From NCBI GenBank assembly GCA_963810945.1, contig CAWEPI010000014.1, positions 283,102 to 347,101 on the forward strand: a stretch of DNA of 64,000 nucleotides, in the 5' to 3' direction. The first letter of the stretch is position 1; each line of letters opens with the position of its first letter. The notes below the pieces were generated by a model that did no database searches, was not told where the DNA came from, and was given only the letters and a program-made list of their open reading frames with translations. The stretch comes from JAOUEA01 sp963810945. GTDB lineage: Bacteria > Actinomycetota > UBA4738 > HRBIN12. Position numbers and translations under genes: made by a program. Shown piece after piece: positions 28,074 to 35,654 of this stretch.

Positions 28074-29235
28074 GGGCGGCTCCTCCTTCGGACGCGGGCA
28101 CGAGGAACGGGTTGGGCGTGGTCGCCCACGGGCGCACGTCGGCGTGCTCGAAGGTCGTCCAACAGACCCAATAGTGCGCGCCGCGCGAATACGCGTCCGT
28201 CATGTCGATGCAATCGGCCTCCCGTCCGTGTGGCGACGAGCGTTGGGCGAAGCCCACGATGTCGGACGAGCGGTCCGTACATGGCACGAGCTCGACCGAG
28301 TGACCACGGCCGATGCCGCAGAGGAACGCGATCTCGGGGGGCGGCCTCGTCAATGACCTCGTATGCGACGTCGCGATGCCGCGCATCGGAGATACCGCGG
28401 AGGGTCCCGGCGCCACGGAGGCGTCGGGCCTCAGCGCATCGGCCCCGGCGACGATCGCGGGAGGCGAGACCACCGGCTCCACGGGCCCCTGACCGAAGCG
28501 CCCCAGCGTGACCATCTGCAGGAACATCGTGAGGAGAAGCACCAGTCCGCCGATCACGATGGGAACCATGAACAGGAAGAAAGCGAGCTTGAAGAGTCCG
28601 ACCACGAGGGTCGCCGCCAGCTCCACCAGCCGCGTGGGTGATACCTGCGGCCGGAGGGGGCGGCGCGCGATGCGCGAACGCGGGAGCGGTTCGACGCCGT
28701 AGGTATCGAGCAGTTCGGCGTGGATCTCCGACGCCGCCCGACCCGGCCGTCGCTGACGCCTCTGATGGAAGCTGCAGAGCGCAGTGAGCGGCCCGTTCTC
28801 GTCGAGCACCACCGACGGGCTCGTGACGAGGCCCACGCGCAGGCACGGACCGCAGACGAGCGCGAGGCGCGCGGGATACGCCTTCGCGGAGCGCGCGCCG
28901 CGCTGGTGCTCCACGACCGTGCCCCACATCGCGATCGCGCCCACCACGCAGACGTCGACGTAGCCGTACACGCCCGCGCGCGCGAGATCCTCGGCGAGCT
29001 CGCCGCGTACAGCCCGCACGTGCAGCCGGCCGCCGGGGCAGCGTGCGACGAGTGGCGGCGACATCCCGCTTGCATCACGTCCTTCGGCGGCCAGGGCTCC
29101 GGAGCCGTGATCGCCATCAACGTCAGGACCCCGTGGCGGCGCACCAGGCGCCAGACCCGCCACCCGATCACCGGCTCGATCGAGAGCGGCAGATCCTCGT
29201 CGGGGCCGCGATGCGCGGCAGGATACGGAACTCAC
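28060..29235 (-). CDS. WRVW/CGLYA-family protein with membrane helix (frames broken)
   Basis: About 390 codons starting at GTG 29235, overlapping the previous stop (GTGA). The first domain shows PVIGWRVWRLVRRHG, WPPKDVMQAGC and CTCGLYA, then VVGAIAMWGTVVEHQRG and AYPARLALVC. This pattern recurs in uncharacterised actinobacterial proteins; its Cys residues suggest a metal or disulphide site. A transmembrane helix (ATLVVGLFKLAFFLFMVPIV) follows. The C-terminal part has EIAFLCGIGRGHSVELVPC and YWVCWTTFEHADVRPW. Frame changes occur near 29,190, near 29,000 and possibly at 28,370. Function unknown. Confidence 0.55.
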   Translation of the reverse strand: MSSVSCRASRPRRGSAALDRAGDRVAGLAPGAPPRGPDVDGDHGSGALAAEGRDASGMSPPLVARCPGGRLHVRAVRGELAEDLARAGVYGYVDVCVVGAIAMWGTVVEHQRGARSAKAYPARLALVCGPCLRVGLVTSPSVVLDENGPLTALCSFHQRRQRRPGRAASEIHAELLDTYGVEPLPRSRIARRPLRPQVSPTRLVELAATLVVGLFKLAFFLFMVPIVIGGLVLLLTMFLQMVTLGRFGQGPVEPVVSPPAIVAGADALRPDASVAPGPSAVSPMRGIATSHTRSLTRPPPEIAFLCGIGRGHSVELVPCTDRSSDIVGFAQRSSPHGREADCIDMTDAYSRGAHYWVCWTTFEHADVRPWATTPNPFLVPASEGGAAHGDR

Positions 29236-29935
29236 GGGAAGCGCACCAGGGTGGCCCCGTACCGCGCGGGGGTCAGGTCGGCGCCCGCCTGCGCGAAGTA
29301 CGCGAGCCACGAACGCTGCAGCGCCAGGATCCGCTCCGGCGCCAGCTTCGTCGCCCGCCACAACCCCGGCGCCCACCACGTACACCATCACGCCACGAAG
29401 ATGTCGCTGCGGGCGGGTCGGACGTTCGCGTTCTCGACCATGTCGGAGCAGATCACGAGTCGGCGCGTGCCGGCCTCGGGGTAGGCGTCGAAGACCCGCT
29501 GCGCGAGGGCGACCCCGTCGTAGATGTCGGTGCCCGATGCCTCGGAGGTGCGCCCGAGGATCGCCCGCGCGGCGTCCATCGCGTCGCGGCGGAGCTGGGC
29601 GGCGCGCGCCTCACAGGTGAGCCGATTGTCGGTGAGGGGGTCGCAGGCTTCGAACGTCGCCTGGATCGGGAAGCGTCGAGTGCGCGAGCGGGTTGTCGTC
29701 GATCACGTCGGCGACGACGGTGCCGTGCTCCGCCTCCACGTCGTCGAGCACGCGTGCGAACGCGTCGAGGTACCGGGCGCGCACCTCCGCGTCGTGCGTG
29801 CTGCGCGAGACGTCGAGGAGCACGACGACGAGCGGGCGCGCCTGGTCACGGCCCGCCGCGCGGGAGAGGGCCGCACACCCGGTCCCCGTCAGGAGGCTCA
29901 CGGCGAGCAGCGCCACGAGGAGTCGCCGCGCTCAT
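29232..29935 (-). CDS. von Willebrand factor A-domain lipoprotein (frames broken)
   Basis: About 234 codons. A signal peptide with lipobox LTGTGC precedes a vWA fold. The MIDAS residues are intact: DVSRS in LVVVLLDVSRSTHDA, Thr in SGTDIYDG and Asp in LVICSDMVENAN. The end, RILALQRSWLAYFAQAGADL (shown in part), is in another frame. Frame changes near 29,920, 29,685, 29,390 and 29,355 are each repaired by about one base. vWA lipoproteins bind partner proteins through a metal ion. Start and stop overlap both neighbours (ATGA, GTGA), so the three genes are one coupled operon. Confidence 0.65.
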
Positions 29936-31102
29936 CGCGCCGCCTCCGCGTCGATGCGCGCGCCCAACGCGACCAAGGTCTCCCGAGACGCTTCGCCGTT
30001 CCCGTGCGCCGGGTCGTCGCCGCCGGGAACGCACCGACACGTCGAGAGCCGCCGGCATCTCGATCGGCGGCAGCTCGCGCAGGACGCGCGGGCACCTCGG
30101 GGTTGCCGCGCGCCCGGAGGTTCGCCGCGCAGTACTGCGCCATCAGTCCTCGGTGGTAGGCGGCGACGGCGCTCGCGCGAGCGCGCGTCACCTGCAGCGC
30201 CTCGTCGCTCGCCACACCCGCCTGGGAGAGCTGCTCCTCGTGGCGCCGCGCGCGCCGGGTCGCGTCCCTCAGCTGGGTCTGCGCTGACGCCGAGCTCGCG
30301 TCTGCGCGCGCTCCGCCTCCTTGGCCGCCGCCGGCATGCGGGGCGCGTGCGCGAGGTAGGACAGCATCGTGGCGCCGGTGTAGACGAGCAGGTTGATCAC
30401 CAGGAAGACGAGGCTCCCGACCATCGGGCCGAGCGACCTCGAGTCCGGTGACCTCGGCCTCGAGCGAGAGGTAGCGCGCGCGGATCAGCGCGATCGCGAT
30501 GATCGTGAGCACCGGCAGCACGACGAGCACCACGATCCAACGCCGCTCCGCCATGTGGGCTGCTCGGCGCGCAGGAACGTGCCGAGGCCGTGCGCGCAGA
30601 AGACCAGCGTGAACGCCAGGCTCGCCGTCATCACCCACGTGAGGATCTCCGCCTCGCCGAAGAGACGGAACGCGATCGCGTTCAGCGGGAACTCCGCCAC
30701 GAGGATCGCGACGATCGCGACGGCGTACACCCGCGGGCTGATGCGGGCGGCCACGCCGCGGGCTGGGCTCGAGGCGGCGAACTCGTCAGCGCGGGCCTGA
30801 GAGGTCCGGCTGCGCGTCTCGGCGACGGCTACGGCGCCGGCGGCCACATCGGCGTCATCGGACGCGGAGCGGAGTTCGAGCGCTTGCGTGTCGGCGTGCT
30901 CGCGGAGACGCGCGACGCGGTCCGCCCACTCACGGGCGAGATCGGCGAGGGCCTCGTCGGCGCGGCGCGCGATCTGCAGGAGCGCGGGCGGGTAGGCCAC
31001 CTCGTCGCGGGTCGGGATGCCGAGCAGTCCGTCCCGGCGACCGTCGCGGCGGGCGCGCCAACGGTCGTGGACACGGCGCATGGAGCCGTAGGCAGGCTTC
31101 AT
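29932..31102 (-). CDS. Four-helix membrane protein with coiled coils (frames broken)
   Basis: About 390 codons from ATG 31102, preceded by an excellent AAGGAGGT site. An N-terminal basic region (VHDRWRARRDGRRDG) and coiled coil (RADEALADLAREWADRVARL) lead into four membrane helices: VYAVAIVAILVAEFPLNAIA, LTWVMTASLAFTLVFCAHGL, WIVVLVVLPVLTIIAIALI and VGSLVFLVINLLVYTGATML. A second long coiled coil follows. The C-terminus SRETLVALGARIDAEAAR ends in ATGA with the vWA gene. Frame changes lie near 30,545, 30,430, 30,310 and 30,080. First gene of a LexA/PafBC-type operon. Family not recognised. Confidence 0.6.
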
Positions 31103-31178
31103 CGGGGGGATACCTCCTTACCGGCGAGTCGCCCTCCGCCCGGGGGCGGCGGAGCAGGGGGTGACGTCTCGCTGTGCA

Positions 31179-31214
31179 AAGGTACGCAACACCTCTGACA
31201 CGAACAGATGTTCG
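31179..31214 (-). promoter_or_regulatory. LexA box plus PafBC-type promoter before the membrane/vWA operon
   Basis: CGAACAGATGTTCG at 31201-31214 is a perfect SOS box of the CGAAC-N4-GTTCG type used by actinobacterial LexA. Read on the minus strand it is followed directly by TGTCAGAG (31200-31193), eight bases, then TACCTT (31184-31179). This fits the mycobacterial PafBC/RecA-NDp promoter (TTGTCRGTG-N8-TAnnnT) with few mismatches. It points at the gene starting at 31102. Confidence 0.8.
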
Positions 31215-31229
31215 AAGAGCGCATCGCGC

Positions 31230-32319
31230 TCAGATCAGCCTCTGGAGCTCCCTGTCGTCGTGGCAACGGTCGAGGGCGGCCTCGCGGGTGATCTGCCCGG
31301 TCTTCACGAGATGCGCCAGCGCGGCGTCCATGGTCTGCATGCCGCTCGCTCCCCCGGTCTGCATCGCGCCGAGGATCTGGTGCACGTGGCGTTCACGGAT
31401 CATCGCGCGGATGGCGGGCGTGACCACGAGGACCTCCGCGGCCACCACGCGGCCGTTGCCGTCGAACGTGGGCACCAGCTGCTGGCTCACCACGCCCTGC
31501 AGGGTCGTGGAGAGCTGCACGCGCACCTGCTGCTGCTGCTCGGAGGGGAACACGTCGATCATGCGGTCGATCGTCTGCGGCCGCGTCCTGCGTGTGGAGC
31601 GTCGCGAACACCAGGTGCCCGGTCTCGGCGGCGGTGATCGCGGTCGAGATCGTCTCGAGGTCGCGCATCTCCCCGATCATGATCACGTCCGGGTCCTGGC
31701 GCAGGACGTGCTTGGTCGCCTCCGCGAAGCCGTGCGTGTCGTTGCCCACCTCGCGCTGGTTCACCGCCGAGCGCTTGTTCGTGTGCAGGAACTCGATCGG
31801 GTCCTCGACGGTCATGATGTGGGCCGCGCGCTCCTCGTTCACGACGTTCACCATCGCGGCGAGCGTCGTGGACTTGCCCGAGCCGGTCGGCCCGGTCACG
31901 ACCACGAGCCCGCGGGGGAACCGCGCGAGCTCCGACACCACGGGTGGGAGCCCAGGTCCGTCCACGCTCATGATCTCCGACGGGATCAACCGGAAGACCG
32001 CACCGACGGAGTCGCGCTGGCGGTAGACGTTGAGCCGGAACCGCGCCCGCCCGGGCAGCGAGTACGAGGTGTCGAGCTCGAGGTCCTGCTCGAAGCGCTC
32101 GCGCATCTTCTGCGGCAGCACGCCGTAGACGGTCTCGCGCAACGTCTGGGGCGGGATCGGGCCGTACTCGTCGAGGCGGACCAGTTCGCCGTGCACCCGC
32201 ACCAACGGAGGAGAGCCGGCCATCAGATGGAGGTCGGAACCGCGCATCTCGATGACCCTGCTCAGGAGCTCGTGAACGGGAACCGCCGTCTCGGGTGCGG
32301 CGAGCGTGGTCTCACTCAT
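31230..32319 (-). CDS. pilT: PilT-like retraction ATPase (one frame break)
   Basis: About 363 codons of a hexameric secretion/pilus ATPase. Seen: RGSDLHLMAG at the start, Walker A GPTGSGKSTT, Asp box IMTVEDPIEF, and His box ETGHLVFATLHTQDA. After one inserted base near 31,585 the end continues QTIDRMIDVFPSEQQQQVR and ends TREAALDRCHDD. These are hallmarks of PilT, which pulls back type IV pili. No pilin, PilB, PilC or PilM-Q gene is near. Its start overlaps the phosphatase stop by eight bases. Being in a damage-inducible operon with Sir2 and phosphatases is unusual. Confidence 0.85.
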
Positions 32320-32809
32320 CGTCGTCTCCTCGTTGGTCCGTTCCGTTCTGCTTCGGCGCATCCTGACGCGGCTTGAATCGGACCCGGGGCGTCGCGCGGA
32401 AGGGATGCGCGAGGAGCCAGTCGGCGTACTCGTCCCTCAAGGAGTCCTTCCGTCGCTGTCGGACCAGGTCGATGGCATCGACCGCGCTGATACCTCTCGC
32501 CATGAGGACGCGCGCAACGACCAGCGCCGAGCGGTTCATTCCTGCCTGGCAGTGGACGTACACGGCGGCGCTCACCCGGAGGGTGGTGTCGATGAAGGTG
32601 GCGAGGCAGTCGAGGATCTCGGGCTGCGGGATCGGACCGTCCTCGAGCGGCCAGTGGATCAACACGCCGTTCCGCGGGACCGCGCGTGCAGACGTGCCCG
32701 ATGTGAGGGAGACGACCACGGTGGCACCGAGCTCGAAGGGATCCTCAGGCTCCGGATGCGACCCGATGTACAGCCCCGGCACGACCTCGGCGAAGTCGGA
32801 GAAGGTCAC
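32312..32809 (-). CDS. Dual-specificity-type protein phosphatase, copy 2
   Basis: A 165-residue phosphatase of the DSP fold. The P-loop is VYVHCQAGMNRSALV, with the catalytic Cys and Arg of CX5R in place. The general-acid Asp probably lies in HWPLEDGPIP. It starts FAEVVPGLYIGSHPEPED. GTG 32809 has GGGAGGA upstream and overlaps the previous stop (GTGA). It is related to the phosphatase just upstream, suggesting an old duplication. The C-terminal tail (RFKPRQDAPKQNGTDQ) is charged. Substrate unknown. Confidence 0.82.
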   Translation of the reverse strand: MTFSDFAEVVPGLYIGSHPEPEDPFELGATVVVSLTSGTSARAVPRNGVLIHWPLEDGPIPQPEILDCLATFIDTTLRVSAAVYVHCQAGMNRSALVVARVLMARGISAVDAIDLVRQRRKDSLRDEYADWLLAHPFRATPRVRFKPRQDAPKQNGTDQRGDDDE

Positions 32810-33315
32810 CCGTTCCTCCCGACGACCCGGCCTCCGACGCGGATCGACGTCGGTCGGACGGATCCGCGATCGCCGTTCGTCAGCCACCCCGCGAACACGA
32901 CGTTGGACAACGCGTGCGGGCCGCGGGCCTGGCGCACGAGCCGGATCGCTTCCAGGGGCGCGTGCCCCAGCGCGATCAGCGCGCGGCCGACGAGCAGCCC
33001 CGAGCGGTTGAGACCTGCCGCGCAGTTCACGAAGACGCGTTCCCCGTCGCGCACGCGAGCCGCGATCTCCTCGCCGATCTCATGGACGCGGGCCGCGTCC
33101 GAGACCCAAGGCACGTCATCCATCGGTAGGAAGGTGTAGGCGAACCACCGCGGCGCGTACTGCGTTCGCTCCCAGCCGCAGGCGTCGTACTGGGCGTCGA
33201 AGCCCCGGTAGGCGACATCCTCCGGCCAGAGGGTCTCATCGGCCATGAACAGCCCGGGAACGACCTCGGCGTACGGATCCAGCGGGTATCCCCGGTCATC
33301 GAAGCTCGGCTTCAT
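32806..33315 (-). CDS. Dual-specificity-type protein phosphatase, copy 1
   Basis: A 169-residue phosphatase: YAEVVPGLFMADETLWPED at the start, general-acid region FLPMDDVPWVSD, and the CX5R loop VFVNCAAGLNRSGLLVGR. The end LSNVVFAGWLTNGDRG leads into a basic tail. ATG 33315 overlaps the Sir2 stop (ATGA), and its own stop overlaps the second phosphatase start (GTGA). The two phosphatases, Sir2 and PilT are thus one translationally coupled operon. This copy has no frame break. Confidence 0.82.
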   Translation of the reverse strand: MKPSFDDRGYPLDPYAEVVPGLFMADETLWPEDVAYRGFDAQYDACGWERTQYAPRWFAYTFLPMDDVPWVSDAARVHEIGEEIAARVRDGERVFVNCAAGLNRSGLLVGRALIALGHAPLEAIRLVRQARGPHALSNVVFAGWLTNGDRGSVRPTSIRVGGRVVGRNG

Positions 33316-34083
33316 GACGGTCCCCCGTCCGCGAGCGCCGCGCCGACGATCGCCGGGAGGGCCTCGCCGATCGGAGCGTGCACGACCGCGTCCGCGCTCT
33401 CGTCGTAGACCGTGGGGTCGGCGTTGATGATCATGCAGCTCGCACCCGACGCCCTGCGCGATGTCGAAGAGCGATGCCGCGGGCTGCACGGCGAGCGACG
33501 TCCCGATCGCCAGGAACACCTGGCACGACCCGGCCGCCTCGATCGCCTTCCGCAGGACCGTCCCGTCGAGCTGTTCACCGAACGCGACCGTCGCCGACTT
33601 CTGGATGCCGCCGCAGGCCGCACACGGCGGGTCGGGCTCGCCGGCACGCACGCGATCCAGCTGCTCCTGCATCGGCGTCCGGGCGCCACACTCCAGGCAC
33701 TTGGCCTGTCGGATCGTGCCGTGGAGCTCGAGCACGGCCCGCGATCCCGCCGCTTGATGCAGCCCATCGATGTTCTGGGTCGCGAGCGCGCGGAGCTTCC
33801 CGGCGCGCTCCAGGTCCACCAGCGCTCGATGGCCGGTGTTCGGGGACGCGGTCCACGCGGGGTGGTGCAGCCGCTCCTGCCAGGCGTCGATGCGCACCTG
33901 CGGGTCGGCCAGGTAGGCGTCGATGCTGACCAGGCGCATCGATGCGGGGTTCGTCGTCCACACCCCTTGAGGACCCCTGTAGTCCGGGATGCCCGAGTCG
34001 GTGCTGATGCCCGCCCCGGTGAGCACCGTGATCGTCTCGGCAGCCTCGACCATCGCCGTCACGAGGACAACTTGGTCCATCAT
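33312..34083 (-). CDS. Sir2-family NAD-dependent protein deacylase (one frame break)
   Basis: About 256 codons of a canonical sirtuin. NAD site TVLTGAGISTDSGIPDYRG, TQNIDGLHQ, catalytic His in LELHGT, four zinc Cys (KCLECG ... PPCAACGG), and FGEQLDG then LAIGTSLAVQPA. After a shift near 33,440 the end is SCMIINADPT ... DAVVHAPIGEALP. It should remove acyl groups from lysine using NAD. This is the stand-alone deacylase type, not the Sir2-effector fusion of known phage-defence systems. First gene of the operon; the promoter at 34161-34196 carries a LexA box. Confidence 0.88.
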
Positions 34084-34160
34084 CGGTGACGCTCGCGCCA
34101 CGCAGGCAGTACGGGGAAGGGGGAGGTCAAGGCGATCGGTCCTGTCTTCGGTTGTGCCTG

Positions 34161-34196
34161 AGTGTGCGGGGTTGCTCTGACACGAACATCTGTTCG
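34161..34196 (-). promoter_or_regulatory. LexA box plus PafBC-like promoter before the Sir2 operon
   Basis: CGAACATCTGTTCG at 34183-34196 is a perfect CGAAC-N4-GTTCG SOS box. On the minus strand it is followed by the same TGTCAGAG (34182-34175) as at the other site, eight bases, then CACACT (34166-34161), a weaker -10. The two promoters share the whole block from the LexA box through TGTCAGAG, differing only in the centre of the box. Confidence 0.78.
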
Positions 34197-34363
34197 GCAT
34201 CGAGCTGGGCTGCCTGAACAGGCACGACGTGATACGCGCCTCATACGTTCGCGGGTCGGACGCACCTCACTCAGCGGATCTGATGACCAGATCGCCTCCC
34301 TCATCGTCGCGACCCGAACCAGGGCACACGAGCGGGCGGGAGAGCCAACTGAGCTCGACCCGT

Positions 34364-35587
34364 TCAGAAGGTGAATCCGAACCACGGAGCGGGGTCGGCG
34401 TTGAACATCGCGTCCGCGCGGACGAGAGCGCCGGGCACGAGTTCCCGCACACGCTGCGCACGGGCGAGCCGACGGAACTCGGTGCCGCCCAAGTACGTGG
34501 CGCCCAACGCCTCGATGTCGCAAGCGATATGCGGCTGGACATCCGTCCGTCCCACCTTCCCCGCGCCGTCGCGCACGACGAGCTCGAAGCGACCCGACTC
34601 CGCTGGTCGGAACGCATCGTGGACATCGAAGACGATGTCCCCGTCGCTCGCATATCCACGAGCCTCGAGCGCCGCGGCCACGTCGAGGAGTCGCACCCAG
34701 AGCCCGTCGACGAGCGTCGCGTTGAGCCGCCGCGGCTCGGCGGCGAACAGCAACAGATCCTCGTCGATCGGACGGTCCCACGCTTTCACCGTCGCCACGA
34801 GATCGAGGTCCAGTAGGTACCGCCAGAGCGCGGCGGAAGCCACGGGGTTCGAAGCGATCAGTTGGCGCAGGTCGACCTCGCTGCGTGAGACGTTGTGCAC
34901 CCACACGTGTTGGACGCGGTACTCGACGTAGCCGTCGAGCATGCCGTCGCCATCCTCGTGCACGACGTAGAAGGGCGGCGTCCCCCGGTCCCGTTCCCGT
35001 TCCGCGAAGAGCCACGCCCACCACCGGTCCTCGATCGCGATCATCCCGGGGCGCGATGCGGCGACACGTTCGTAGACGGGGCGCATCGCCGGCAGGGCCT
35101 GGTCACGGGGCAGCACCCGGATCCGGCCACCGAGGTCGACCCCTCCCACGAATCCGCCGTGGTCCGTCGGCACCTCGAGCTCCATGACCATCGACGCCGA
35201 ACCGAAGCCGAAGCGACGGTAGATCGAGGCCTCCGAAGCCCACAGGAACGCCAGCGGCTCGCCCCTCTCAGACGCCTGATCGAGCAGCCTGGCGATGAGC
35301 GCCGTGTTGATCCCCTGTCGCCGATGCGACGGCAGGACCCCCACCGCGGTGATGCCGGCGGCCGGCACGGAGCGGTGGCCGGGCACCGTCAGCATCGTCG
35401 AGCACGCCCCGGCGGTGCCGACGAATCCTTCGCCCTCGAGCGCCACGAAGTACCGGTCGGGCTCGGCGAGCAGGCGTTCGCGTGCGACGTCCTCCTCGCT
35501 CGGATGCTCCTGGAACGCGAGGCCCTCGGCCTCCATGAACCGCTCGAGCTCTCCGGCGCCGATGGAACGGATCGAGATGTCGGCCAT
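34364..35587 (-). CDS. eis: Eis-type N-acetyltransferase
   Basis: An intact 407-residue protein of the Eis family: two GNAT folds and a C-terminal SCP2-like domain. The acetyl-CoA loop is AVGVLPSHRRQGINTALIA at about 80-98. FLWASEASIYRRFGFG is a family hallmark, and the chain ends in an aromatic residue (PAPWFGFTF); in Mycobacterium Eis the terminal carboxylate acts as base. Family members acetylate aminoglycosides at several positions or lysines in proteins. The start is ATG 35587. It is separated by 280 bp from the Sir2 operon and is probably an independent gene. Confidence 0.88.
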   Translation of the reverse strand: MADISIRSIGAGELERFMEAEGLAFQEHPSEEDVARERLLAEPDRYFVALEGEGFVGTAGACSTMLTVPGHRSVPAAGITAVGVLPSHRRQGINTALIARLLDQASERGEPLAFLWASEASIYRRFGFGSASMVMELEVPTDHGGFVGGVDLGGRIRVLPRDQALPAMRPVYERVAASRPGMIAIEDRWWAWLFAERERDRGTPPFYVVHEDGDGMLDGYVEYRVQHVWVHNVSRSEVDLRQLIASNPVASAALWRYLLDLDLVATVKAWDRPIDEDLLLFAAEPRRLNATLVDGLWVRLLDVAAALEARGYASDGDIVFDVHDAFRPAESGRFELVVRDGAGKVGRTDVQPHIACDIEALGATYLGGTEFRRLARAQRVRELVPGALVRADAMFNADPAPWFGFTF

Positions 35588-35654
35588 GCGCGGGCAGCCT
35601 ATCGGAGGACCTTGGGGCCGATCACGTCACTCCGCCCACTGCCCACCCGTGCCC

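Noticed and set aside
31230..32319. PilT as part of a type IV pilus locus
   Set aside because: No pilin, assembly ATPase, platform protein or secretin gene lies within the window; the neighbours are Sir2 and phosphatases.
33312..34083. Sir2 as a Thoeris- or DSR-type defence effector
   Set aside because: The protein is a short canonical deacylase with a four-Cys zinc site and no fused effector or SLOG domain.
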